From the NCBI GenBank assembly GCA_025459175.1, contig JALORC010000002.1, positions 62,001-126,000 on the forward strand: DNA of 64,000 nucleotides, written 5' to 3'. The position numbers were made by a program, and so were the translations under genes. Source of the DNA: Planctomycetota bacterium. GTDB lineage: Bacteria; Planctomycetota; UBA1135; UBA2386. Of the stretch, positions 8,644 to 16,561 are shown piece by piece. The notes beneath the pieces are model-generated. The model did no database searches and was not told the origin of the DNA. It worked only from the letters and a program-made list of their open reading frames with translations. Within the stretch, counting starts at the first letter, position 1. Every line of letters starts with the position of its first letter.

Positions 8644-8676
8644 GTTCTGGGTCGATGAAGGTTCTGGTTCGATGAA
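8644..8676 (+). repeat. tandem duplication around the anti-sigma start codon
   Basis: Two near-identical 16-17-nt units in direct succession, GTTCTGGGTCGATGAAG (8644-8660) and GTTCTGGTTCGATGAAC (8661-8677), differ at two positions. Each contains GATGAA; the second ATG starts the anti-sigma gene, while the first is out of frame with it. A third, looser copy of the TTC/GG pattern precedes them. Probably a slip duplication in the ribosome-entry region; it could tune translation of the anti-sigma gene. Confidence 0.7.
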
Positions 8677-9850
8677 CTGCTCCAACTGCCGCTACGAACT
8701 GTCGCAGTGCCTCGACGGCCGTCTGCCGTCCGGCCGCCGAACGGTCGTCCTGCAGCACGCCGAGTCCTGCTCGGCGTGCGGTGCGTTCTGGGCCGAGCTG
8801 CAAGCCGCCCAACAGCTGACGCTGCACCTGCAGCAGCCGCGCGTGAGCCCCGGATTCCGTGACCAGCTCTGGGAACGCATCCGCGCCGGCGAAGGCACCC
8901 CCGAGGCAGTGTTCCACGAGCCGGTCCCGCTGCTGGCGAAGCTGCGCTACGCGCTGACCGGGGCCGCCGCCGCCGCGGCCCTGCTGACGGCCGCGATGTG
9001 GATCAGTCGCGACCAACGGCCGGCCGGCGAGGCAATGAGCCCGCGCGAGGCGATCGCGCAGCCGTCGCCGACGAATGGCCAGAGCGCCCCGAGCGGGCCG
9101 ATCGGCGCACAGAACTCCGGTACATCAGGCACCGTGCTCGCCAACGCCAATCCCGGGGCGCTGGTCGACAACCCACGCGGCGGCCAGCAGCGCGACTACG
9201 TCGACCTGCCGTTCGACCCGAACCCGCTGTTCGCGACCACCGAGCGGCTCACCTTCGACGTGGTCGCGGTGGAGACCGCCAAGCAGCTCGACCAGCGCTA
9301 CGCCAGCGCCACCATGGCGCTGCGCCGCCTCGACCAGAATCCGACCGACAACGGGCCGGTGGTCGAGGACGTGTTCGAGAGCGTCGACGAGTTCCAGGCC
9401 TTCGGCGAGCTGCTGCTCGATCTGCACGATCGCGAACGGCTCTTCTTCCGCGATCTACAGGTCGGCGCCGACCTGCGCGTGGCGATCGACATGCTCGGCC
9501 AGAGTCGCCACTCGCCGCGCAATCACCAGACCGTGCGGTCGCTGGTCGTTCCGGCGCTGCGCAGCAACCGGCTGGCATCGGTGTCGCGCACGATCTCACT
9601 GGTGCCGACGCTCGATCCGCGCGAAGAGCGGGATGTGCTGGTGCGCCTGAACACGCAGCGACCGGACGTGTTCCAGCAGCTGTTCGTGGTGGTCGGCGAG
9701 GAGTTCGGCACCGACGTGCCGAGCGGCGGGTCCTTGTTCCTGCTGCACGGCGAGTGCGGTCCGACCTGGGTCGCACGCCGCAGCGCGATCGAAGCCCACG
9801 AGGGGCGCATCCGGCTGCTGCGCCAACGGATGCAGATCGAGATGAAGTGA
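8672..9850 (+). CDS. zinc-finger membrane anti-sigma factor
   Basis: 392 aa. The N-terminus has the anti-sigma zinc-binding pattern His-x3-Cys-x2-Cys (H29, C33, C36) preceded by cysteines at 3, 6 and 13, as in zf-HC2/ZAS proteins that hold ECF sigma factors inactive in the cytoplasm. A hydrophobic segment at about 92-111 (YALTGAAAAAALLTAAMW) is the single membrane span. Beyond it lies a long exported region of about 280 aa without a domain I recognise, Pro/Ser/Gly-rich at first and then mixed alpha/beta. It could sense an envelope signal. It follows the sigma gene on the same strand, so the two most likely form one operon. Confidence 0.85.
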   Translation: MNCSNCRYELSQCLDGRLPSGRRTVVLQHAESCSACGAFWAELQAAQQLTLHLQQPRVSPGFRDQLWERIRAGEGTPEAVFHEPVPLLAKLRYALTGAAAAAALLTAAMWISRDQRPAGEAMSPREAIAQPSPTNGQSAPSGPIGAQNSGTSGTVLANANPGALVDNPRGGQQRDYVDLPFDPNPLFATTERLTFDVVAVETAKQLDQRYASATMALRRLDQNPTDNGPVVEDVFESVDEFQAFGELLLDLHDRERLFFRDLQVGADLRVAIDMLGQSRHSPRNHQTVRSLVVPALRSNRLASVSRTISLVPTLDPREERDVLVRLNTQRPDVFQQLFVVVGEEFGTDVPSGGSLFLLHGECGPTWVARRSAIEAHEGRIRLLRQRMQIEMK

Positions 9851-9932
9851 CCGACCGCCGCGGAACCCCGGCTGGTGCTGCGGGGTCCTCGCCGGATTGG
9901 CGGTCGCGGCGTCGGTGGCTAGCTTCTGCGGC

Positions 9933-10520
9933 ATGAGCGAGCGCGACACCCAGGATCTGGTGGCTGCCGCGCAGCGCCGCGATTCGGGCGCCGTCGAGCA
10001 ATTGCTGATACGCCACCTGCCGGGCCTGGAGGCCTTCGTGCGGCTGCGCATGGGTGCAGCGCTGCGTTCGCTGATGTCGGCCCCGGACCTGGTGCAGTCG
10101 GTCTGCCGCGAAGTGCTCGAGGACCTCGGCGACTTCGAGTTCCGCGGCGAGGCGCCGTTCCGGCACTGGCTGTTCGTGCGCGCCGAGAACAAGCTGCGCG
10201 AGAAGCACCGCTACCACCGCGCCGAGAAGCGCGACCACCAGAAGCTCGAGCCGATGACGGATGCCGGCCGTGCGGCGTCGGTCTACCAGACGCTGTGCAC
10301 GCCGACCCGCGAGCTGGCGCTGCAGGAGTCGATGCGGGCGGTCGAGGCCGCGTTCGACCAACTGCCGGACGACTACCGCGAAGCGATCACGCTGCACAAA
10401 CTGTGCGGCCTCAGCCACGCCGAGATCGCGCAGCGCATGGGCAAGAGCGAAGGCGCGGTGCGCAACCTGGTCTACCGCGGCATCTCCAGGCTGGCGCTGC
10501 TGGTCGACGACAACGGCTGA
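9933..10520 (+). CDS. second sigma-70 family (ECF-like) sigma factor
   Basis: 195 aa. Region 2 (about 10-95) includes 'PDLVQSVCREVLEDL' and 'FRHWLFVRAENKLREKHR'. Region 4 (about 137-190) includes 'LPDDYREAITLHKLCGLSHA' and 'GKSEGAVRNLVYRGISRLA'. The linker of about 35 residues is longer than in most ECF factors, as in sigma factors common in Planctomycetes. The start is the ATG giving MSERDTQDLV; codons upstream translate into an unlikely sequence. It lies 82 bp behind the anti-sigma gene on the same strand and is followed by no anti-sigma of its own. Confidence 0.88.
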   Translation: MSERDTQDLVAAAQRRDSGAVEQLLIRHLPGLEAFVRLRMGAALRSLMSAPDLVQSVCREVLEDLGDFEFRGEAPFRHWLFVRAENKLREKHRYHRAEKRDHQKLEPMTDAGRAASVYQTLCTPTRELALQESMRAVEAAFDQLPDDYREAITLHKLCGLSHAEIAQRMGKSEGAVRNLVYRGISRLALLVDDNG

Positions 10521-10527
10521 ACCGCGA

Positions 10528-11007
10528 TCAGTGCGCGGCCGGCGGCGACGCCGGCTGCGGTCGACGCAGGTAGGCGATCACCGCGTCGGCATCCGCCGGC
10601 GCGAAGCGGAACTCCGGCATCGGCGGGCGCGGGCGCCGGCCGCCCGGCAGTTCGCCGGTGGTCAGGAAGCGCCGCGCCGCCGCATCGTCGAGCCCCGGCA
10701 GACCGGTCAGCGGCGGGGCCACGTCCGCCCACGGCATCGGCACCTTCGGCTGGAACGGCAGCGCCGCGCCGAGCAGGTGGCGATCCATCTGCAAGCGACC
10801 CTGTTCGTCGCGCGGCGTGTGGCAATCGGCGCACAGCCCGACCTGCTCGACGAGATATCGGCCGCGTTCGCGCAGCGCGGCGGCCGGCTCGGACGACCCG
10901 GCCTTGGCACCGGAGCAGGACGCGAACAGGATCGCGCCTATGGGCAGCCCCACCAGCAGCAGGGCGACGAAGGGGAACGAGAGAGCACGGGCGAAACGAG
11001 GATTCAT
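10528..11007 (-). CDS. monohaem cytochrome c, membrane-anchored or exported
   Basis: 159 aa. The N-terminal hydrophobic segment (about 10-30, FPFVALLLVGLPIGAILFAS) ends next to Cys31 and could be a signal anchor or a poor lipobox. A single haem site CADCH (59-63) is followed near the C-terminus by 'PPMPEFRF', whose Met is the expected axial ligand, and a final helix 'ADADAVIAYLRR', typical of class I cytochrome c. It would carry electrons on the outer face of the inner membrane. It is convergent with the sigma gene (7 bp between stops) and divergent from the large repeat protein. Confidence 0.92.
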   Translation of the reverse strand: MNPRFARALSFPFVALLLVGLPIGAILFASCSGAKAGSSEPAAALRERGRYLVEQVGLCADCHTPRDEQGRLQMDRHLLGAALPFQPKVPMPWADVAPPLTGLPGLDDAAARRFLTTGELPGGRRPRPPMPEFRFAPADADAVIAYLRRPQPASPPAAH

Positions 11008-11053
11008 CGGGGTCTCGATTGGTTGTGCCGACCCAGGACCCGGGGCGCGGGGA

Positions 11054-11112
11054 TGTCACACCTCGCCGCCGCCGATTCGTGCCGACGATCTTTGTCGCCG
11101 GCGACTGTGACA
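11054..11112. repeat. nested inverted repeats upstream of the ELWRTDGT-repeat gene
   Basis: A perfect 12-bp palindrome GTCGCCGGCGAC at 11094-11105 is preceded by TGTCACA (11054-11060) and followed by its complement TGTGACA (11106-11112). It lies in the divergent space between the cytochrome c gene and the large exported-protein gene, about 70-120 bp from the latter's start. An operator is possible; no family of regulator can be named. Confidence 0.4.
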
Positions 11113-11177
11113 TTGGCGCCGCGCCGGCACTGCGAACGGGGACCGCGTGGTCGCGGCCAACCAACTCTCGAATCCCG

Positions 11178-14100
11178 ATGCTCCGAATCCTCCCCTCCCC
11201 ATTGTTCGCCGCGGCTCTCGCCGCCGGTCTGTCGGTCGCGCCGATCGGCCGCGCCCAGAACCTCGTGCGCGATCTGACGCCGGCCACCGCCTCGAGCACC
11301 GGCAGCAACCCGGGCCCCGCCGTGGTGCTGCCCGGCTTCGCCTGCTTCGCCGCTGCCGATGGCTTCGGGCGCGAGCTGTGGCGCACCGATGGCACCGAAC
11401 TCGGCACCTATCGCCTGCGCGACCTGAACCCCGGCCGCGCCGATGCCGATCCGACGCTGCTGACCGTCGTCGGCCAGCGGGTGTTCTTCGTCGCCCGCCG
11501 CGCCGGTATCGGGCGCGAACTCTTCGTCACCGACGGCACCTCGGCCGGCACCACGCTGGTGACCGATCTGGTCGCCCTCGGCGACATCGGCGCCGACATC
11601 ACGGCGATCGCCGCCTACCAGGGCCAGGCCTGGTTCGTCGCGACGACCCCTGCCACCGGCAGTGAACTGTGGCGCACCGACGGCACCGCGGCCGGCACGG
11701 TGCCGATGGCCGATCTGTTCGCCAACGTCAACAGCGCGTCCCCGGCCGACCTGGTGGTCTGGAACGGCCGGCTGTGGTTCGTCGCCACCAACGGCAGCAG
11801 CGGCCGCGAGCTGTGGTCGACGGATGGCGTCAACGTGAGCCAGGCCTTCGAACTGGCGGCGGGCTCGTCGTCGCTGTCGCCGCAGCAACTGTGCGCGAGC
11901 GGCAATCAGCTGTTCTTCACCGCGCAGACGGCCGGCTCCGGCCGCGAACTGTGGCGCACCGACGGCACCCTCGCCGGCACGAGCATGGTGCGCGAGATCG
12001 GCCCCGCGACCGCCGGCGCGTTCGTCGAGCGCCTGACCCCGTTCGGCGCCGGCGTGCTGTTCTGGGCCGACGACGGCAGCGGCCTCGAACCATGGTTCAG
12101 CAACGGCACGAACGTCGGCACCGCGCGATTGGTCGACGCGACGCCCGGCCCCGGCAGCAGTCTGGCGACCGCGTTCGCCGTGCAAGGAACGACGGCGATG
12201 TTCGGCGGCGGCAGCAACGGCGCCTTCCAGCTGTTCCGCACCGACGGCAGCAGCGGCGGCACCACCGTCGTGCGCGGCGGCTTCGCCGGCCTCGGTGAAC
12301 CGGTGGCGGCGTTCGGTGGGACGGCCTTCGCCGCGCGGCAGAGCGGCGGCACGCTGCAGCTGTGGCGAAGCGACGGCACGACCGCGGGCACGTTCGAACT
12401 GCCGACCGCGAGCCCGGCCAGCAATCCGTCCAACCTGGTGGCGGTCGGCTCGCGCCTGTTGTTCCAGGCCGCATCGACGAACTTCGGCAGCGAACCGCAC
12501 CGCAGCGACGGCACCGCCGCCGGCACCGGGCTGCTGGCGGACCTGGCCAGCGATCGCGGCGACACCACGCTCGGCGAGCTGCGCCCGTTCGGCGGCCGGC
12601 TGTTCTTCCGCGCGACGACGCCCGGGCTCGGCAGCGAACCGTGGTTCAGCGACGGCACGGAAGCCGGCACCGCGGTGCTGCGCGACATCAATCCGCAGGG
12701 CGGCAGCTCGTCGCCGACCGACGTGACGCCGTGGAACGGAGAACTCTGGTGGGGCGGCTTCTGGCCCGGCAGTGGCTTCGAGCTGGTGCGCAGCAACGGC
12801 ACCGCCGCCGGCACCGCGCTCGGGGTCGAGGTCGAACCGGCCGGCAATGCCGGGCCCCGCCAGCTGACCGTGGTCGGCAACCAGCTGTTCTTCACCGCGA
12901 CCCGCGGCGCCGGGGTGGAGCTGTTCGCGACCGACGGCACCACCGCCGGCACGCGCATGTTCGACCTGCAGCCGGGCAACAACGGCAGCAACCCGTCGGC
13001 GCTGACGCCGCTCGGCAACCGCCTGCTGTTCGTGGCCACCGACGCCGCCACCGGCAGCGAGCTGTGGAGCAGCGACGGCACCACGGGCGGCACCCGCGTG
13101 CTGGTCGACTTCCAGAACGGGGTCACGTCCGGGTTCTTCGACGGCGTGGCCACGTTCGCCGGCTTCGGCTGGTTCAGCGCCAACGTCCCCGGTGCCGGCA
13201 TCGAGCTGTGCCGCACCGACGGCACGCCGGCGGGCACCAACCTGTTCGCCGATCTGGCGCCGGGCCTCGGCGGCTCGCGCCCGAACGGGTTCGTCGCCAC
13301 CGGCAACCGGCTGTTCTTCCGCGCCTACGTCAACGGACTCGAGATCGGCCTCTGGGCCAGCGACGGCACGGGCGCCGGCACGGTCCCGGTGCTCGACCTG
13401 CCCGGCTCGGCGTCGGCCGAGATCCTCGACATGGTCGCGGTCGGCAACCAGCTGTTCTTCGTCGCCGACGATCGCCAGCGCGGCCGCGAACTGTGGCGCA
13501 GCGACGGCACCTTGGCCGGCACCACGATCGTGCGCGATCTGGCGCCGGGCTGCGCTCACGGCGTGCAGGCCGGCACGCTGGCGGTGGTGCCGGGCACCGG
13601 CGCGGTGACGTTCACCGGCAACGACGGCGGCGAAGGGCTGCAGCTGTGGCTCTCGGACGGCACCGCCGCGGGCACCCGCCAGCTGGGCGCGATCGGCGCC
13701 TTCGCCGGCGCCGGTGCAGCCGTGTTGTCGCCGGCGGTGGCGGTCGGCTCGACGCTGTTCTTCGTCGCCGATGACGGGGTGCTCGGCGAGGAGCTGTGGC
13801 GCTACGAACTCGGGGCCGCGAACGGTGCGCTGGCGCAGAACTACGGACAGGGCACCTGCCCGGGCACCGGCAACCGCCTGCCGCACATCGCGGCGTTCGG
13901 CCTGCCGCTGCTCGGCAACGCCAACTTCGCCGCCGACCTCGACAACGCCCTGCCGAACACGCTCGCAACCTGCCTGCTGTCGCTGGCGCCGTCCGCGTTC
14001 GTGGTCGACGGTTGCCGGGTCCTGATCGGCCTGCCCTACACCAACCTGCCGCTGCTGATCACCGATGCCACCGGCCTCGGCCGCACGCCGGTGCCGATCC

Positions 14101-14222
14101 CGGCCAACCCGACGTTCGTCGGCGCCCAGCTGTTCGCGCAGTATCTGGTGTTCGACCCGAACGGGCCGCTGTTCGGCGACTTCGCGCTCAGCGAGGGCCT
14201 CTACCTGCGCCTGGGCAACTGA
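11178..14222 (+). CDS. secreted ELWRTDGT-repeat protein with a C-terminal module
   Basis: 1014 aa starting MLRILPSPLF with a signal peptide (cleavage probably near 'GRAQ'). The body is about eighteen repeats of 45-50 residues centred on 'ELWRTDGTxxGT' followed by 'DLxPG...LTxxGxRLFFxA'; the copies ELFVTDGTSAGT, EPWFSDGTEAGT and ELWRSDGTLAGT show the drift. Such repeats are known in large Planctomycete and myxobacterial exported proteins and are likely to form a beta-propeller or solenoid. The last 130 residues are a separate domain with 'VPIPANPTFVGAQLFAQYLVF' (split over the motif), shared with three other proteins in this window. Function unknown; probably a cell-surface protein. The frame upstream of this ATG is not coding. 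Confidence 0.85.
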   Translation: MLRILPSPLFAAALAAGLSVAPIGRAQNLVRDLTPATASSTGSNPGPAVVLPGFACFAAADGFGRELWRTDGTELGTYRLRDLNPGRADADPTLLTVVGQRVFFVARRAGIGRELFVTDGTSAGTTLVTDLVALGDIGADITAIAAYQGQAWFVATTPATGSELWRTDGTAAGTVPMADLFANVNSASPADLVVWNGRLWFVATNGSSGRELWSTDGVNVSQAFELAAGSSSLSPQQLCASGNQLFFTAQTAGSGRELWRTDGTLAGTSMVREIGPATAGAFVERLTPFGAGVLFWADDGSGLEPWFSNGTNVGTARLVDATPGPGSSLATAFAVQGTTAMFGGGSNGAFQLFRTDGSSGGTTVVRGGFAGLGEPVAAFGGTAFAARQSGGTLQLWRSDGTTAGTFELPTASPASNPSNLVAVGSRLLFQAASTNFGSEPHRSDGTAAGTGLLADLASDRGDTTLGELRPFGGRLFFRATTPGLGSEPWFSDGTEAGTAVLRDINPQGGSSSPTDVTPWNGELWWGGFWPGSGFELVRSNGTAAGTALGVEVEPAGNAGPRQLTVVGNQLFFTATRGAGVELFATDGTTAGTRMFDLQPGNNGSNPSALTPLGNRLLFVATDAATGSELWSSDGTTGGTRVLVDFQNGVTSGFFDGVATFAGFGWFSANVPGAGIELCRTDGTPAGTNLFADLAPGLGGSRPNGFVATGNRLFFRAYVNGLEIGLWASDGTGAGTVPVLDLPGSASAEILDMVAVGNQLFFVADDRQRGRELWRSDGTLAGTTIVRDLAPGCAHGVQAGTLAVVPGTGAVTFTGNDGGEGLQLWLSDGTAAGTRQLGAIGAFAGAGAAVLSPAVAVGSTLFFVADDGVLGEELWRYELGAANGALAQNYGQGTCPGTGNRLPHIAAFGLPLLGNANFAADLDNALPNTLATCLLSLAPSAFVVDGCRVLIGLPYTNLPLLITDATGLGRTPVPIPANPTFVGAQLFAQYLVFDPNGPLFGDFALSEGLYLRLGN

Positions 14223-14331
14223 GCCGAGGGGGGACGCGGCCATCCGCCCGACAGGTTGCCGCGCAACTCGGGGCCTCCTGGCAGCTAGCATGGCCCGGCC
14301 GCGGCGCCCCCAGCCGCCGGCCAGGAATCGC

Positions 14332-16170
14332 ATGCTGAACCTGCTGCTGACCACCGCCTGTTCGTTCGCGTCCGCGCCGCTCCCGGTCTGGCACGCCCCC
14401 CTGGCCGCGACCGCGCCGGCGGCGACCGTCGTCGAGGAGAAGGCGATCCGCGCCCTCGACGCGTGGCTCAAGCTCTACCACAGCGGCAAGATCGACTTCC
14501 GGTCCACCAAGGACATCCGCGACGACTCGCTGGCCGAGAAGTTCGGGCTCGCCCCGAAGAACGGGCTCGGCACGCCGACCTGGGCCGGCGACCTGGAGGT
14601 GATCCTCGACGCGGTGACCAAGCTCGATTCGGCGGAGGCCGCGCGCGCGGTGCTCGACGTCGCCGCGATCGGCATCGATCTCGGCAAGTACACCCTGGAG
14701 ATGGCGCCCTACGAGGTCCGCGCCATCGGCGAGAAGTGGGCCGAGCGGCTCACCACCGGGCCCGCCCGCGACGAGCTGGCGAAGGCGGCGCGCGGCGAGC
14801 TCAAGGTCGAGAAGGCGCGCGCGACGGCAGTGCAGGCCGCCGCGGTGCGCTGCCTCGGGCTGCTCAAGGACGGCAACTACCGCAAGACCCTCGACCAGGT
14901 GCTCGGCGACGCCGACGAAGTCGTTCGCATCCGCGCCTGCGAGGCGCTCGGTGAGCTCGGCAACGACGACTCGGCGCTGGCCCTGGTGGCGCTGCTGCAG
15001 CGCGAGACCGCGGATGCGGTGCTGATCAGCGCCGCGCAGGCGCTGCGCAAGCTCTACGGCCCGCACCTGCCGAAGGCCGCGAGCGTGTTCGAACCGAGCA
15101 AGGACGGCGGCAAGTCGGCCCCCGCCGGCGGAGACGACAAGGGCGAGCCGTCGACCCCGCCGCCGGCACCGACGCCGGCCGCGGCCGCGCTGCCCGAGAG
15201 CGTGCGGCTGGCGGTGCGGGCCGCCATCGGTGCGATCGGCAAGGCGACCTGGCGCGCCGACATGGCGCTGGTGCGCCTGCTCGACGAGTTCCGTTCCGCC
15301 GAGGCGATCCCGGCGCTGATCGGTGTGCTCGAGCGCTTCCAGGCCCATCCCGAGGAAGTCAAGTCCGGCAAGCTGTCGGGCCTGCTGCTGTACCAGACCC
15401 ACGAACTGCTGGTGGCGATGACCGGGGCGGTGCACCCCGCCGACCAACCGGAGAAGTGGCGCGCGTTCTGGGACACCGAGAAGGACAAGATCGCGGTGAC
15501 CCAGCGGCGCGAACCGGCGGCGGGCGCCGGCGCGACCGTCTCCGGTGGCTTCTGCGGCATCCCGGTGCAGGGCACCCGCGTTGTGTTCGTGCTCGACCTG
15601 TCGGGCAGCATGGACTGGCCGATGGAGGAGACGGGCACCGACGGCAAGCGCAAGCGCTCGATCCGGCTCGACTTCGCCAAGCGCGAGCTGCACCGCGCCA
15701 TCGACGCGATCGCGCCGAACGCGCAGTTCAACCTGATCACCTTCAACGGCGACAACAAGGCCGAGGTCTGGAACAAGGACCTGGTGCCCGCCAACGAACG
15801 CAATCGCGATCGCTTCAAGAAGTACGTCGACGGCCTGAAGGCGCTCGGCGGCACCAACCTGTGGAGCGGCCTCGAGGAGGCGCTGAAGATCAAGTCGCAG
15901 GTGCTGGGCAACCGCTACGGCACCAACGTCGACGAACTGTTCGTGCTGTCCGACGGTGCGCCGACCGTCGGCGACGTGCAGGACCCGATCGAGATCCTGC
16001 GCCTCGTGCAGGAATGCAACCGCTTCGCCAACGTGCGCATCAACACGCTGTTCATCAGCTCGGCGGCCCCGCCCGAGCAGCGGCAGATGGAGGCGCAGAT
16101 GAAGATCAAGCCGCAGGAACTGATGCGGCGCATGGCCGAGCAGAACGGCGGCAAGTTCAAGGAACTGTGA
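14332..16170 (+). CDS. exported HEAT-repeat protein with a C-terminal VWA domain
   Basis: 612 aa. A signal-like N-terminus (MLNLLLTTACSFASAPLPVW) leads to helical HEAT-type repeats at about 155-260 ('VVRIRACEALGELGNDDSAL', 'ISAAQALRKLYG') and again at about 300-390 around a Pro-rich linker. A von Willebrand A domain follows from about 415, with a complete MIDAS: DLSGSM, the Thr of 'GGTNLWSG' and the Asp of 'LSDGAPTVGD'. The domain should bind a divalent metal and a protein ligand. The combination of HEAT and VWA is common in Planctomycetes; the substrate or partner is unknown. Start chosen at the ATG before the hydrophobic stretch. Confidence 0.85.
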   Translation: MLNLLLTTACSFASAPLPVWHAPLAATAPAATVVEEKAIRALDAWLKLYHSGKIDFRSTKDIRDDSLAEKFGLAPKNGLGTPTWAGDLEVILDAVTKLDSAEAARAVLDVAAIGIDLGKYTLEMAPYEVRAIGEKWAERLTTGPARDELAKAARGELKVEKARATAVQAAAVRCLGLLKDGNYRKTLDQVLGDADEVVRIRACEALGELGNDDSALALVALLQRETADAVLISAAQALRKLYGPHLPKAASVFEPSKDGGKSAPAGGDDKGEPSTPPPAPTPAAAALPESVRLAVRAAIGAIGKATWRADMALVRLLDEFRSAEAIPALIGVLERFQAHPEEVKSGKLSGLLLYQTHELLVAMTGAVHPADQPEKWRAFWDTEKDKIAVTQRREPAAGAGATVSGGFCGIPVQGTRVVFVLDLSGSMDWPMEETGTDGKRKRSIRLDFAKRELHRAIDAIAPNAQFNLITFNGDNKAEVWNKDLVPANERNRDRFKKYVDGLKALGGTNLWSGLEEALKIKSQVLGNRYGTNVDELFVLSDGAPTVGDVQDPIEILRLVQECNRFANVRINTLFISSAAPPEQRQMEAQMKIKPQELMRRMAEQNGGKFKEL

Positions 16171-16194
16171 GCCGCCGCCGCGCGGCGCGGCTCA
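16168..16194. terminator. GC hairpin between convergent genes
   Basis: TGAGCCGC (16168-16175) and GCGGCTCA (16187-16194) are complementary and enclose a second GC palindrome, so a long hairpin covers the stop codons of both convergent genes. There is no U-tract on either strand, so it is at best a bidirectional pause or Rho-assisted end. Confidence 0.35.
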
Positions 16195-16509
16195 GCCGCG
16201 CGGACGACCGCCGCCACGCAGCAGCGGCCCGGTGACGGCGATCAGCCCACCTACGATCACCAGCACCCACGCGGCACGATCCGATTCCTTCAGCGCCGCC
16301 TCGGGCACTTCCGACATCGCCAGCGCCATCCGAGTCTCGCCGCCCTGGAACGCGAAGGTCGCGTGACCGAGCGCGCGCCACAGGAAGAAGGTGCCGTCGA
16401 CCTCGTGACGCAGGTAGCGGGCGAGCGCCACCTGACCGTGCAGGACGAGACCGGCGCCGAGCACGACGCCGCCGAACAACGCGCAGAACCAGCGCACGAA
16501 GCCGAGCAT
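16192..16509 (-). CDS. small membrane protein with two transmembrane segments
   Basis: 105 aa. Hydrophobic spans lie at about 5-28 (VRWFCALFGGVVLGAGLVL) and about 80-97 (AWVLVIVGGLIAVTGPLL), with a soluble loop of about 50 residues containing 'DGTFFLWRALGHATFAF' between them. No family recognised. It lies 52 bp downstream of the VIT/VWA gene on the same strand and is probably co-transcribed with it. Confidence 0.65.
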   Translation of the reverse strand: MLGFVRWFCALFGGVVLGAGLVLHGQVALARYLRHEVDGTFFLWRALGHATFAFQGGETRMALAMSEVPEAALKESDRAAWVLVIVGGLIAVTGPLLRGGGRPRG

Positions 16510-16561
16510 CGGCGCATCGTCGCGCCCGCGCGGCCACCGCGCGAGCGTCGGCTGCGCACGT

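Noticed and set aside
11004-14471. 1155-codon open frame antisense to the ELWRTDGT-repeat gene
   Set aside because: Its 'repeats' mirror the plus-strand repeats; the plus strand has a signal peptide, known motifs and a domain structure.
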